Shown one piece after another: positions 48,637-57,321 of a stretch of 64,000 nucleotides of DNA. Every line of letters starts with the position of its first letter. Positions within the stretch are counted from its first letter, which is position 1. The notes beneath the pieces are model-generated. The model ran no database searches, was not told the origin of the DNA, and worked only from the letters and a program-made list of their open reading frames with translations. Origin of the DNA: Nocardia macrotermitis (GTDB lineage Bacteria > Actinomycetota > Actinomycetes > Mycobacteriales > Mycobacteriaceae). A program made the translations under genes and the position numbers. The stretch is from positions 121,620-185,619 of the forward strand of contig NZ_WEGK01000016.1 of NCBI RefSeq assembly GCF_009604405.1, given 5' to 3'.

Positions 48637-49275
48637 ATGCGTGTACTGGTCGTCGACAACTACGACAGCTTCGTGTTCAACCTGGTGCAGTACCTGGGCC
48701 AGTTGGGTGTCGAGGCCACGGTGTGGCGCAACGACGATGCGGAACTGTCCGATCCGGACCGCGTCGTCACCGCATTCGACGGCCTGTTGATCAGTCCCGG
48801 ACCGGGTACGCCGGATCGTGCCGGTGCCAGTATCGACCTCGTTCGCGCCTGTGCGCGCCACGAGGTGCCGCTGCTCGGGGTGTGCCTCGGGCATCAGGCG
48901 ATCGGCGAGGCGTTCGGCGCGACGGTCACCCGCGCGCCGGAGCTGCTGCACGGCAAGACCAGTTCGGTGTTCCACGTCGGCGCGGGTGTGCTGGCCGGAC
49001 TGCCGGACCCGTTCACCGCGACCCGCTACCACTCGCTCACCGTCGTCGAGGACACCCTCCCCGCCGAGATCGAGGTGCTCGGCCGCACCGAGACCGGCAT
49101 CGTGATGGCCATGCGGCATCGCACCCTGCCCATCCACGGCGTGCAGTTCCATCCCGAATCGGTGCTCACCCAGGGCGGGCACCGGATGCTCGCCAACTGG
49201 CTCGAAGTCTGCGGCGAGCGTCCGGCGGAAGGACTGGTCGAGACGCTCGAGGCCGAGGTCGCGGCGCTGGTCTGA
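48637..49275 (+). CDS. trpG: Aminodeoxychorismate/anthranilate synthase component II (class I glutamine amidotransferase)
   Basis: This 212-aa protein has VVDNYDSFVFNLVQYL at the start, the oxyanion PGPGTP, nucleophile elbow LLGVCLGHQAIG (Cys about 79), and HGVQFHPESVLTQGG with the catalytic His-Glu. It supplies ammonia from glutamine to chorismate-converting component I for folate or tryptophan synthesis; no component I is adjacent. Its position between crgA and pknB agrees with the M. tuberculosis order. Confidence 0.95.
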   Translation: MRVLVVDNYDSFVFNLVQYLGQLGVEATVWRNDDAELSDPDRVVTAFDGLLISPGPGTPDRAGASIDLVRACARHEVPLLGVCLGHQAIGEAFGATVTRAPELLHGKTSSVFHVGAGVLAGLPDPFTATRYHSLTVVEDTLPAEIEVLGRTETGIVMAMRHRTLPIHGVQFHPESVLTQGGHRMLANWLEVCGERPAEGLVETLEAEVAALV

Positions 49276-49302
49276 GCGCCTCGCAACGGGAAGGTGTGGT
49301 CT

Positions 49303-49998
49303 TTGAGCCCTGGGCCGCGACCCCATGTGCTGCTGTCCGTGGCGGTCAGCCTCGACGGGTATCTCGACGATGCGAGTCCGGACCGGCTGCTGTTGTCCAA
49401 TGCCGAGGATTTCGACCGGGTCGACGCGGTGCGTGCGGATTCCGACGCGATTCTGGTCGGCGCACAGACGTTGCGCAGTGACAACCCCCGGCTGCTGGTC
49501 AACGACGCCGATCGCCGGGCCCGCCGGATCGCCGCGGGGAAACCCGAGTATCCGCTGAAGGTCACCGTCAGCGCGAGCGGCGAGTTGGATCCGGCCCTGC
49601 GGGTCTGGCATCACGGCGGCGGCAAACTCGTCTACACCACCGACGCCGGTGCGACCCGGCTCGGCGACCGCCTCTCCGGCCTGGCCGACGTCGTATCCCT
49701 CGGTCCCGCAATCGATTTCGGCGCACTCCTGGACGACCTCGGCCGCCGCGGCATCACCCGCCTGATGGTCGAGGGCGGCGGCCGCATCCACACCGCCTTC
49801 CTGTCCGCCGACCTCGCCGACGAGCTCCTCCTGGCCGTGGCCCCCATCCTGGTCGGTGATCCGGCCGCCCCCCGCTTCCTGCATCCGGCGGCGTATCCGG
49901 GGGGATCCGGACGTCGGCTGGAGTTGGCCGACCTCACCCGCGTCGGAGATATCGCCCTGCTGCGCTACCTGCCCAAGGGACACCAGCTCGGCGCCTGA
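49303..49998 (+). CDS. RibD C-terminal-type reductase (dihydrofolate reductase fold)
   Basis: This protein of about 231 aa has HVLLSVAVSLDGYLDD, the NADPH-binding ADSDAILVGAQTLRSDNPRL, RLMVEGGGRIHTAFLSADLADEL and a closing strand, matching the RibD C-terminal pyrimidine reductase of riboflavin synthesis. The deaminase half is encoded separately at 50332. TTG 49303 is chosen because GGAAGG lies eight bases upstream; GTG 49294 in frame would be too close to that site. It could reduce the riboflavin pathway intermediate or a related substrate. Confidence 0.85.
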   Translation: MSPGPRPHVLLSVAVSLDGYLDDASPDRLLLSNAEDFDRVDAVRADSDAILVGAQTLRSDNPRLLVNDADRRARRIAAGKPEYPLKVTVSASGELDPALRVWHHGGGKLVYTTDAGATRLGDRLSGLADVVSLGPAIDFGALLDDLGRRGITRLMVEGGGRIHTAFLSADLADELLLAVAPILVGDPAAPRFLHPAAYPGGSGRRLELADLTRVGDIALLRYLPKGHQLGA

Positions 49999-50331
49999 AC
50001 CGGTCGATTCGCGCTCGCCTTGATCCGATGTCGGCGAGCCCGAGATCTGTTCCGCCCTCGAAAAGTCGCCTTGCCGGTCCACTTACACAGGCGCGCAACG
50101 TAGTTGGCGTATTCGCGGTACATCCACATGTCGATGCGGTGCCCGAGACCTGTCGGTCCGGCACCCGAGCGCCGGTCGGGGCCGTTCGTGACGCAGAATG
50201 GAGGTGGTCACCGGAACCGGGATCGGCATTTTCCGCGAGTGGAATTACCCACCGGCACAACAGAATTCGTAGTCGAACGAGGCGCGGGTCAAGTGGCCGC
50301 GCATGTCCGAGGTAGGGAGAGGAGCGTCGAG
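49999..50331. other. 333-bp intergenic region
   Basis: No gene, strong hairpin or repeat is evident. It separates the reductase and deaminase genes, which face the same direction. The deaminase promoter presumably lies here. Confidence 0.5.
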
Positions 50332-50799
50332 ATGTCCCGAGAGGATGTCGAGAGGCGTGATCGGGCTCGGATGCGGCATGCGATCGAGCTGGCGCGGTTG
50401 TGTCCGAAGAGTCCGGGGGCGTTCTCGGTCGGGGCGGTGATCGTGGATCAGGACGATGTCGAACTGGCACACGGGTATTCGCGGGAGACCGACGCGAAGG
50501 TGCATGCCGAGGAATCCGCGCTGAACAAACTCGGCGACGATCCGCGCCTCGCCCACGCGACCATCTACAGCACCCTCGAGCCCTGTTCGCAGCGCGCCTC
50601 CCAGGACCGCGTGCCGTGTACCGATCGCATCCTCGCCGCCGGAATCCGCCGCGTCGTCATCGCCTGGCGTGAACCGGCCACCTTCGTCGCGGACTGCGTC
50701 GGGGTGGAGAAGCTGCGGGAACACGGCGTCGAGGTGATCGAGCTCGCGGATCTGGCCGACGAGGCCATGTCGATGAACCGGCACCTCGAACTCGGCTGA
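50332..50799 (+). CDS. Cytidine/deoxycytidylate deaminase-family protein (RibD N-terminal-like)
   Basis: This 155-aa protein has RHAIELARLCPKSPGAFSVGAVIV, the zinc-site motif VHAEESAL (HAE) and PCSQRASQDRVPC, the second zinc motif with two Cys, then RRVVIAWREPATFV. The order and the SPGAFSVGAV element resemble the deaminase half of RibD. With the nearby reductase it may reconstitute riboflavin-type deaminase/reductase activity, although a separate complete RibD cannot be excluded. ATG 50332 is preceded by AGGGAGAGGAG. It is convergent with pknB. Confidence 0.8.
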   Translation: MSREDVERRDRARMRHAIELARLCPKSPGAFSVGAVIVDQDDVELAHGYSRETDAKVHAEESALNKLGDDPRLAHATIYSTLEPCSQRASQDRVPCTDRILAAGIRRVVIAWREPATFVADCVGVEKLREHGVEVIELADLADEAMSMNRHLELG

Positions 50800-50865
50800 A
50801 TCACGCTCGGCGGCCGAAACACGTTCCGAGCCGGGCACTCTCACCCGACTCGGAACGTGCGCGTA

Positions 50866-52749
50866 TCACGGCGGGCCCAGCACTCCCAGCACGAACGTTA
50901 TCGTCGAGTCCTTGGAGATCGTCGAACTCGCCTTCGGCTGCTGATCGACGATCCGCCCGACGCTGCCCGCGTCGAAGGTGCCCTGCGTGGTCTGGGTGAT
51001 CTGGCTGACGCTGCCGGTCCAGCCCGCCGACCGCAGTTTCTCCAGCGCCTGCGCGGAGGTGAGTCCGGACAGATTCGGCATGGTGATCTGATCGCTGGAC
51101 ACCTGCACCGTGACGGTCGAACCCTTGTCGGCCATCGAACCGCCCGGCGGACTGGTCGAGATCACCTCGCCGCTGGGATGCGAGGACGGCACCCGCTGCA
51201 CGACCACCTTGAAACCACTGCTGTCGCTCAGATTCGGCTCGGCGACACTCAACTGCTGGCCGACGACCTGCGGCACCCGCACCTGATCCGGACCCTTGCC
51301 CAGGGAGATGGTGACCTTGCTGCCCGCGTCGATCTTCGACCCCTCGGGCGGATTCTGGCTCACCACCTTGTCCTTCTCCTCGATACTCGACGTACCGTGG
51401 CCGATATTCGGATCCAGTTGCAGCCCAGCCGATTCGAGCTGCTGCTGGGCCTGCTGCTGGGTGAGATCGGCCAGCCGCGGCACCGGAATCTGCTGCGGAC
51501 CCGTGGACACCTCGAGGGTGACCGTGCTGCCCTTGGGCGCGCGCGAACCGCCGAGCGGCTGCGTCTCGATGACGTTCCCGTTCGCGGTCTTACCGTCGGA
51601 CTTCTGCTGAATGGCCACCGAGAATCCGGCCTTCTGCAATTCGTTCTGCGCCTGCGCCAGCGGTTTGTTCGCCAGATCGGGGATGTCCACCTGGTTGAAA
51701 CTGCTGCCCGGCCCCAGGAACACCCAGTACAGCGCGATCAACAGCACCACCACACCCGCGCCGATCCCGCCGATCAACATGGTGCGACGCGGATCGCGCG
51801 TGCGGGCGGGGGCGGTGTCGCCGGAATCCTCCTGCGAGCGCGGCGCGTCGACCGCGCCCAGGAACGTGGTGCGATCCTCCTCGGTCATCACCGTCGGGGC
51901 CTGCGGTTTCTGCCCGCCCAACACCCGGATCAGATCCGAACGCATCTCCGCGGCCGACTGATAGCGGTTCGCCGGATTCTTGCTCATCGCCTTGAGCACG
52001 ACCGAATCCAGCTCGCGCGGTACGCCCGCGTGCACGTTGGAGGGCAGCTGCGGATCCTCGCGCACGTGCTGATACGCCACCGCGACCGGCGAGTCACCGG
52101 TGAAAGGTGGTTCGCCGGTGAGGATTTCGTACAGTACGCAGCCGACCGAGTACACGTCCGAGCGCGCGTCGACCTGCTCGCCGCGGGCCTGTTCGGGCGA
52201 AAGATACTGCGCCGTACCGATGACCGCGGCGGTCTGGGTCATCGGATTGGAACTGTCGGCGATCGCGCGGGCGATGCCGAAGTCCATCACCTTCACCGCG
52301 CCCTGCCGGTTGATCATGATGTTGGCGGGCTTCATATCGCGGTGCACGATGCCGTTCTTGTGGCTGAAGTCCAGTGCCGCACAGACATCCGCGATGATCT
52401 CCATCGCGCGTCGCGGGGCCAGCGGACCGTCGCCGCGCACCATGTCGCGCAACGTGTCGCCGTCCACGTACTCCATCACGATGTACGGCAGCGGACCGCC
52501 GTCCACCTCCGCCTCGCCGGTGTCGTAGACCGCGACGATGGCCGGATGGTTCAGGGCGGCGGCGTTCTGCGCCTCGCGTTTGAAACGCAGATAGAAGGTG
52601 GGGTCGCGGGCCAGGTCCGCGCGCAGCACCTTGATGGCGACATCGCGGCCCAGCCGTTCGTCGCGAGCCTTGTGTACCTCGGACATGCCGCCGAATCCGA
52701 TGATCTCGCCCAGCTCATAGCGAGAAGACAGATTCTTCGGGGTGGTCAT
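50866..52749 (-). CDS. pknB: Serine/threonine protein kinase PknB
   Basis: A 627-aa protein. The kinase domain (about 10-275) has IIGFGGMSEVHKARD, VAIKVL, the catalytic loop HRDMKPANIM, DFGIARAI and SPEQARGEQVDARSDVYS. A juxtamembrane region and one membrane helix follow (about 328-350, GIGAGVVVLLIALYWVFLG). Four extracellular PASTA repeats (about 355-625) then bind peptidoglycan fragments, e.g. VDIPDLANKPLAQAQNELQKAGF. PknB controls growth and wall synthesis. The start ATG overlaps the stop of pknA (ATGA). Confidence 0.97.
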   Translation of the reverse strand: MTTPKNLSSRYELGEIIGFGGMSEVHKARDERLGRDVAIKVLRADLARDPTFYLRFKREAQNAAALNHPAIVAVYDTGEAEVDGGPLPYIVMEYVDGDTLRDMVRGDGPLAPRRAMEIIADVCAALDFSHKNGIVHRDMKPANIMINRQGAVKVMDFGIARAIADSSNPMTQTAAVIGTAQYLSPEQARGEQVDARSDVYSVGCVLYEILTGEPPFTGDSPVAVAYQHVREDPQLPSNVHAGVPRELDSVVLKAMSKNPANRYQSAAEMRSDLIRVLGGQKPQAPTVMTEEDRTTFLGAVDAPRSQEDSGDTAPARTRDPRRTMLIGGIGAGVVVLLIALYWVFLGPGSSFNQVDIPDLANKPLAQAQNELQKAGFSVAIQQKSDGKTANGNVIETQPLGGSRAPKGSTVTLEVSTGPQQIPVPRLADLTQQQAQQQLESAGLQLDPNIGHGTSSIEEKDKVVSQNPPEGSKIDAGSKVTISLGKGPDQVRVPQVVGQQLSVAEPNLSDSSGFKVVVQRVPSSHPSGEVISTSPPGGSMADKGSTVTVQVSSDQITMPNLSGLTSAQALEKLRSAGWTGSVSQITQTTQGTFDAGSVGRIVDQQPKASSTISKDSTITFVLGVLGPP

Positions 52750-54326
52750 GGTTGTCCTTGTGAGAAGGTGTCCGGGGGGCTGACGTCGGTGTACTGGTTG
52801 TGCGAGTGACGGTCCGGGTAGCTGTTCTGGCTGTACCCGTTGTGATAACCGTTCTGGTTGTACCCGTTCTGGTTGTATCCGTTCATGCCCGGAACACCCG
52901 GCAGTGTCGGGATCTCCACCGACGGGTAGGTCGAATCGCCGTTATCCCACGGGGACTGCGTCGAATGATGCCGTCCGGTGGTCGTGGTGGTGGGCGAGTC
53001 GCTGGTCGTGGTGCTGGAGGACGGTGGGGTCGTCGTCGTGGTCGGCGGCGTCGTCCGAGTGGTCTCGACCGGGGGGACATACCTGGTCGTGGTCGGTTCG
53101 TCGGTGGTCGTCGGCGCCTCGGTGGTGGTCGTCACCGGGGCCGTGGTGGTGGAGTGGGTGACCACCGGGGTGACCGACTGCTGCGGCGGGCTGCCGCTGA
53201 GCAGCACCCACGCCGCCGCACCGCCCAGTACCAGCGCGCCGATGCCCAGGCCGAGCAGCCATTTGGTGGGGCGGCTCATACCTGGTTCGTCGTCGTACGG
53301 CAGATCGTCGTCCGGGTGGCCGCCCATCGCGGAGGTCACGCCCGTCGGACGTCCTTGCGGCCGTGGGGAATTCGGGTAACGGTCGTCGTAGTCGCGGGGC
53401 AGCACCGTGGTCGCGCCGGTCGGCGGCGGCAGCACCCGCGCCGCACCGCCCTGCGGCGTGCTCGGCCCGCCCATACCGCGCGGCATCGGGGGACGCCGCC
53501 CGGACCGCACCGCGGCCACGGCGTCGGCGAACTCGCCACCACTGTGATAACGCCGCGTCGGATCCTTGGTCATGGTGATCTCGATCAGCTCGCGCACGTT
53601 CGGCGGCAGATCCGAGGGCATCGGCGGCGGGGTGTCGCGCACGTGTTTCATCGCGACGGTCAACGCGCCGTCACCACTGAACGGGCGCTGCCCGGCGAGG
53701 GCCTCGTAGCCGACCACGCCGAGGGAGTACACGTCACTGGCTGAGGTGGCGTCCTCGCCGGTGGCCTGTTCGGGCGCGATGTACTGGGCGGTGCCCATCA
53801 CCATGCCGGTCTTGGTCACCGGTGACGCGTCCACCGCCTTGGCGATGCCGAAGTCGGTGATCTTCACCTGACCGGTCGGGGTGACCAGGATGTTGCCCGG
53901 TTTCACGTCGCGGTGCACGACGCCCGCGGCATGGGCCACCTCGAGGGCGCGGCTGGTCTGCTCGAGCATGTCCAGGCCCTGCACCACCGACAGGCGGCCG
54001 AGCCGGTTGAGCACCGCGTTGAGCGGTTCGCCCTGCACGAGTTCCATGACCAGATAGGCGGTTTCGCCGCCCTGCGGGTCCATGGTCTCGCCGTAGTCGT
54101 AGATGCCCGCGATGCCCGGATGGTTGAGTTGCGCGGTCGTCTTCGCCTCGGTCCGGAACCGTTGCCGGAACGTCGGATCCGCGGAGAACTCCGCCTTGAG
54201 CACCTTGACCGCGACCCGGCGGTCGAGCCTGGTGTCCAGCGCCTCCCACACCTGGCCCATCCCGCCGGTGGCGATCAGGCGTTGCAGTCGGTAGCGGTCG
54301 GCGATCATCGCGCCGTTGGTCAGCAT
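52746..54326 (-). CDS. pknA: Serine/threonine protein kinase PknA
   Basis: A 526-aa protein. The kinase domain (about 8-275) has IATGGMGQVWEALD, VAVKVL, HRDVKPGNILV and DFGIAKAVDASPVTKTG. One membrane helix (about 352-375, LGLGIGALVLGGAAAWVLLSG) follows, then an extracellular Thr/Pro-rich region and a C-terminal tail with Asn-Gly-Tyr repeats (NGYNQNGYNQNGY). PknA phosphorylates division and wall proteins with PknB. It overlaps pknB and follows pbpA by 35 bp in the conserved leftward operon. Confidence 0.97.
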   Translation of the reverse strand: MLTNGAMIADRYRLQRLIATGGMGQVWEALDTRLDRRVAVKVLKAEFSADPTFRQRFRTEAKTTAQLNHPGIAGIYDYGETMDPQGGETAYLVMELVQGEPLNAVLNRLGRLSVVQGLDMLEQTSRALEVAHAAGVVHRDVKPGNILVTPTGQVKITDFGIAKAVDASPVTKTGMVMGTAQYIAPEQATGEDATSASDVYSLGVVGYEALAGQRPFSGDGALTVAMKHVRDTPPPMPSDLPPNVRELIEITMTKDPTRRYHSGGEFADAVAAVRSGRRPPMPRGMGGPSTPQGGAARVLPPPTGATTVLPRDYDDRYPNSPRPQGRPTGVTSAMGGHPDDDLPYDDEPGMSRPTKWLLGLGIGALVLGGAAAWVLLSGSPPQQSVTPVVTHSTTTAPVTTTTEAPTTTDEPTTTRYVPPVETTRTTPPTTTTTPPSSSTTTSDSPTTTTTGRHHSTQSPWDNGDSTYPSVEIPTLPGVPGMNGYNQNGYNQNGYHNGYSQNSYPDRHSHNQYTDVSPPDTFSQGQP

Positions 54327-54361
54327 GGGAGCCCCCGTAGGCCGTACTTGGTCATCCTCGT

Positions 54362-55825
54362 TCAGCTCCCCTGCAGACCGGCCTCGAGCACGGCTCGTCC
54401 GATGGGGGATGCCACGAAACCTCCGGTGCCCTTCAGACCCATGTTGCCGCCGTTCTCCACGACGACCGCGATGGCGATCTTCGGGTTCTGCGCGGGCGCG
54501 AATCCGATGTACCAGCAGTGTGCCGGGGTGGTGCCCGGATTGGCGCCGTGCTCGGCGGTACCGGTCTTGGACGCGATCTGGAACGAGGTGGTGTTGCCCT
54601 GGAACGTGTTCTTCTCCGAGTCGATCATCATGTTGGTCAACGTCGAGGCCACCTGCGGGCTGATCGCCTGGCCGACCGACACCGGTTTGGTCTTGGACAG
54701 TTCGGACAGGTCCGGGCCCTGGGTCTGATCCACCATATGCGGTTCCATCCGGACACCGCCGTTGGCGACGGTGGCCGCGATGACCGCGTCGTCGAGCGGG
54801 GTGACGGCCACGTCGCGCTGACCGATACTGCTCTGCGCGAGGGATGCCTCGTCCGGAATGGTGCCGACGGTGCTGTCGGCCACCGGCAGCGGAATACCCG
54901 AATGGGTGCCGATGCCGAACGCCGCCGCGGTGTCCTTGAGCTTGGCCGCGCCGACCTTCATGCCGATCTGCGCGAACGCGGTGTTGCAGGACAGGGCGAA
55001 GGCCTCCTCCATCGTGACGGTGGGGTTGTTACCGCAGTGTTCGCCGTCGAAGTTCTCCAGCGTGGTGCTGGTGTCGGGCAACGTGATTCGCGGATCGGCG
55101 GTGAACTGATCGGTGGTCTGGATGCCCGTGGCCAGGGCCGCGGCCGAGGTGATCACCTTGAACGAGGATCCCGGCGGATAGGTCTGCGAGATGGCGCGGT
55201 TCAGCAACGGCTGTTTCGGATCCGCGCTGAGCTGCTCCCACGCCTTGGTGCTGTTCGCGCCGTCGTGCGTGGCCAGCTGGTTCGGGTCGTAACTCGGCGT
55301 GGAGACCATGGCCAGGATGCGGCCCGTACTGGGTTCGATGGCGACCACGGAACCGGTGTACCCATTCTTGGTCAGCTGATCGTAGGCAACCTTCTGCATC
55401 ACCGGATTGATCGTGGTGACGACGTTGCCGCCGCGCGGATCCCGGCCGGAGACCAGATCGATCAGGCGACGCCCGAACAGCTTGCTGTCCGATCCGTTGA
55501 GCACCGAATCCTCGGCGAGTTCGAGTTCGGTGCGGCCGTACTGCATCGAGTAGAAGCCGGTGACCGGGGCGTACGCCAGCGGATCGGTGGGGTAGGTGCG
55601 CAGGTACTTGTACCGGTCGTCGGTGGCGACCGAACTGGCCAGCACCGTGCCCGAGGCCGAGATCTGCCCGCGTTGGCGGGAATACTCGTCCAGCAGCACC
55701 CGTGAGTTGCGCGGGTCGCTGCGCAGGCTGTCGGCCTTGATCACCTGGACGTAGGTCGCGTTGAGCAGCAGGGCGACGGTCATCAGCATCACAGCCATGG
55801 CGACGCGGCGCAGTGGTGTGTTCAT
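54362..55825 (-). CDS. pbpA: Penicillin-binding protein PbpA (class B transpeptidase)
   Basis: A 487-aa protein. An N-terminal anchor (about 8-28, AMAVMLMTVALLLNATYVQV) precedes a PBP dimerisation region and the transpeptidase domain. SxxK is PGSSFKVITSAA (near residue 222), SxN is LSCNTAF, and the KTG motif is ASKTGTAEHG. It acts outside the membrane, cross-linking septal or lateral peptidoglycan with the glycosyltransferase RodA. The start overlaps the rodA stop (ATGA). Confidence 0.97.
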   Translation of the reverse strand: MNTPLRRVAMAVMLMTVALLLNATYVQVIKADSLRSDPRNSRVLLDEYSRQRGQISASGTVLASSVATDDRYKYLRTYPTDPLAYAPVTGFYSMQYGRTELELAEDSVLNGSDSKLFGRRLIDLVSGRDPRGGNVVTTINPVMQKVAYDQLTKNGYTGSVVAIEPSTGRILAMVSTPSYDPNQLATHDGANSTKAWEQLSADPKQPLLNRAISQTYPPGSSFKVITSAAALATGIQTTDQFTADPRITLPDTSTTLENFDGEHCGNNPTVTMEEAFALSCNTAFAQIGMKVGAAKLKDTAAAFGIGTHSGIPLPVADSTVGTIPDEASLAQSSIGQRDVAVTPLDDAVIAATVANGGVRMEPHMVDQTQGPDLSELSKTKPVSVGQAISPQVASTLTNMMIDSEKNTFQGNTTSFQIASKTGTAEHGANPGTTPAHCWYIGFAPAQNPKIAIAVVVENGGNMGLKGTGGFVASPIGRAVLEAGLQGS

Positions 55826-57321
55826 GCTGGTTCCCCTCGGCTCGATTCCGTGCGGATGATCTCCGTTTTCGCCGGGCGCAACGTCTCGGTGGGTGGGTTG
55901 CTGGTCGGCGCGATGTCCTTCCTCCGGGTCGGCGCCGGTGCGCGGGCGGCATCGGAGATCCTTATCAACAATGCCAGCAATGCGTACTCGGCGAGCAGCG
56001 CGGATCCGCCGTACGACAGGAAAGGCGTGCTCATACCGCTACGCGGCAGCAATTTGGTGACACCGCCCACCACCATGAACACCTGGGCGGCAATCGTGCA
56101 GGCAAGTCCGGCGGCGAGCAGTTTGCCGAAGCTGTCCCGCACCGCCAGCGCCGTGCGCAGACCGCGCATCACCAGCACGGTGAACAGCACCAGCACCACG
56201 GCCAGCCCGATCAGTCCGAGTTCCTCGCCGACGGTGGCGACGATGAAATCGGTGCGGGCGTGCGGCACCCGATCGGGCCGCCCGTTACCCAGTCCGGTAC
56301 CGGCCAGTCCGCCGGTAGCCAGCCCGAACAGCGACTGCGCGATCTGGTAACCGGTGTTGTTGTAGTCCGAGAAGGGGTGCAACCACACGTGCACCTGCGC
56401 GCGCAGCGACCCGAACGTGTTGTAGGCGAAGAGCAATCCGATGATCAGAAGTACCCCGCCCGCGACGAGCCAACCCACCCGCTCGGTCGCGATGTACAGC
56501 AGCGCCAGCACGGTGCCGAAGATCAACAGCGAGACACCCAGATCCCGCTCGAACACCAGCACCCCGACGCTGACGATCCACACCAGCAGCAGCGGACCCA
56601 GATCGCGCAGCCGCGGCAGTTCGATGCCGAAGGCGCGGCGTCCGGCGGCGGTGAACCAGTCCCGCTTGGACACCAGCAGCGCGGCGACGAACACCACCAG
56701 CAGGATTTTCGCGAATTCGCCCGGCTGTACGGTGAATCCGGGCAGTCGCACCCAGATCTTCGCGTGGTTCGTGGTGGCGAATCGTTCCGGCAGCACCGCA
56801 GGCAGCAGCAGTAGCACCAGGCCCAGTGCGCCGATGGCGTAGTTGTGACGCGCCAGCGTGCGATAGTCACGCAACACCACCAGCACGGTCGCCAGGATCA
56901 GGATGCCCGCCGCGGTCCACAGCACCTGGTGGTCGACGTCGGCGGCGGGGATCGGCAGGGAGTTGGTGCGGGCGTTCTGCGCGTCAGCCAGATCCAGCCG
57001 GTGGATCAGCACCAGGCCCAGGCCGTTCAGCAGTGCGGCGATCGGCAGCAGCAGCGGATCGGCGAATGGCGCGAAACGTCGCACGGCCAGATGCGCGACC
57101 GCGAACAGCGCCAGGTAGGCCATCGCCAGATCGGCGCACTCCCACGAAATGCCTTGATCCTGAGCGGCTTCCACCAGCACCAGCGCGACGGTGGTCACCA
57201 CGACCGCCGTCCCGAGCAGCAGCAGTTCCACGTTACGACGAGTCGAGGGCGGCGGGGCAGGAGCGAACCCGCCCGGAGGACTCGGGAAGGCTCCCGCAGA
57301 CAGCGGTGCCGGAGCGGACAT
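55822..57321 (-). CDS. rodA: FtsW/RodA/SpoVE-family peptidoglycan glycosyltransferase RodA
   Basis: A 499-aa polytopic protein with about ten to twelve helices and the SEDS-family landmarks: LPGFTVQPGEFAKILLVVFVAALLVSKR, FERDLGVSLLIFGTVLALLYIATERVGW, and GLGNGRPDRVPHARTDFIVATVGEELG. The last of these is the conserved catalytic-loop region, and PFLSYGGSALLAEY comes near the end. The family polymerises glycan strands from lipid II. The N-terminus has a Pro-rich cytoplasmic stretch. ATG 57321 overlaps the pstP stop (TGATG). Confidence 0.96.
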   Translation of the reverse strand: MSAPAPLSAGAFPSPPGGFAPAPPPSTRRNVELLLLGTAVVVTTVALVLVEAAQDQGISWECADLAMAYLALFAVAHLAVRRFAPFADPLLLPIAALLNGLGLVLIHRLDLADAQNARTNSLPIPAADVDHQVLWTAAGILILATVLVVLRDYRTLARHNYAIGALGLVLLLLPAVLPERFATTNHAKIWVRLPGFTVQPGEFAKILLVVFVAALLVSKRDWFTAAGRRAFGIELPRLRDLGPLLLVWIVSVGVLVFERDLGVSLLIFGTVLALLYIATERVGWLVAGGVLLIIGLLFAYNTFGSLRAQVHVWLHPFSDYNNTGYQIAQSLFGLATGGLAGTGLGNGRPDRVPHARTDFIVATVGEELGLIGLAVVLVLFTVLVMRGLRTALAVRDSFGKLLAAGLACTIAAQVFMVVGGVTKLLPRSGMSTPFLSYGGSALLAEYALLALLIRISDAARAPAPTRRKDIAPTSNPPTETLRPAKTEIIRTESSRGEPA

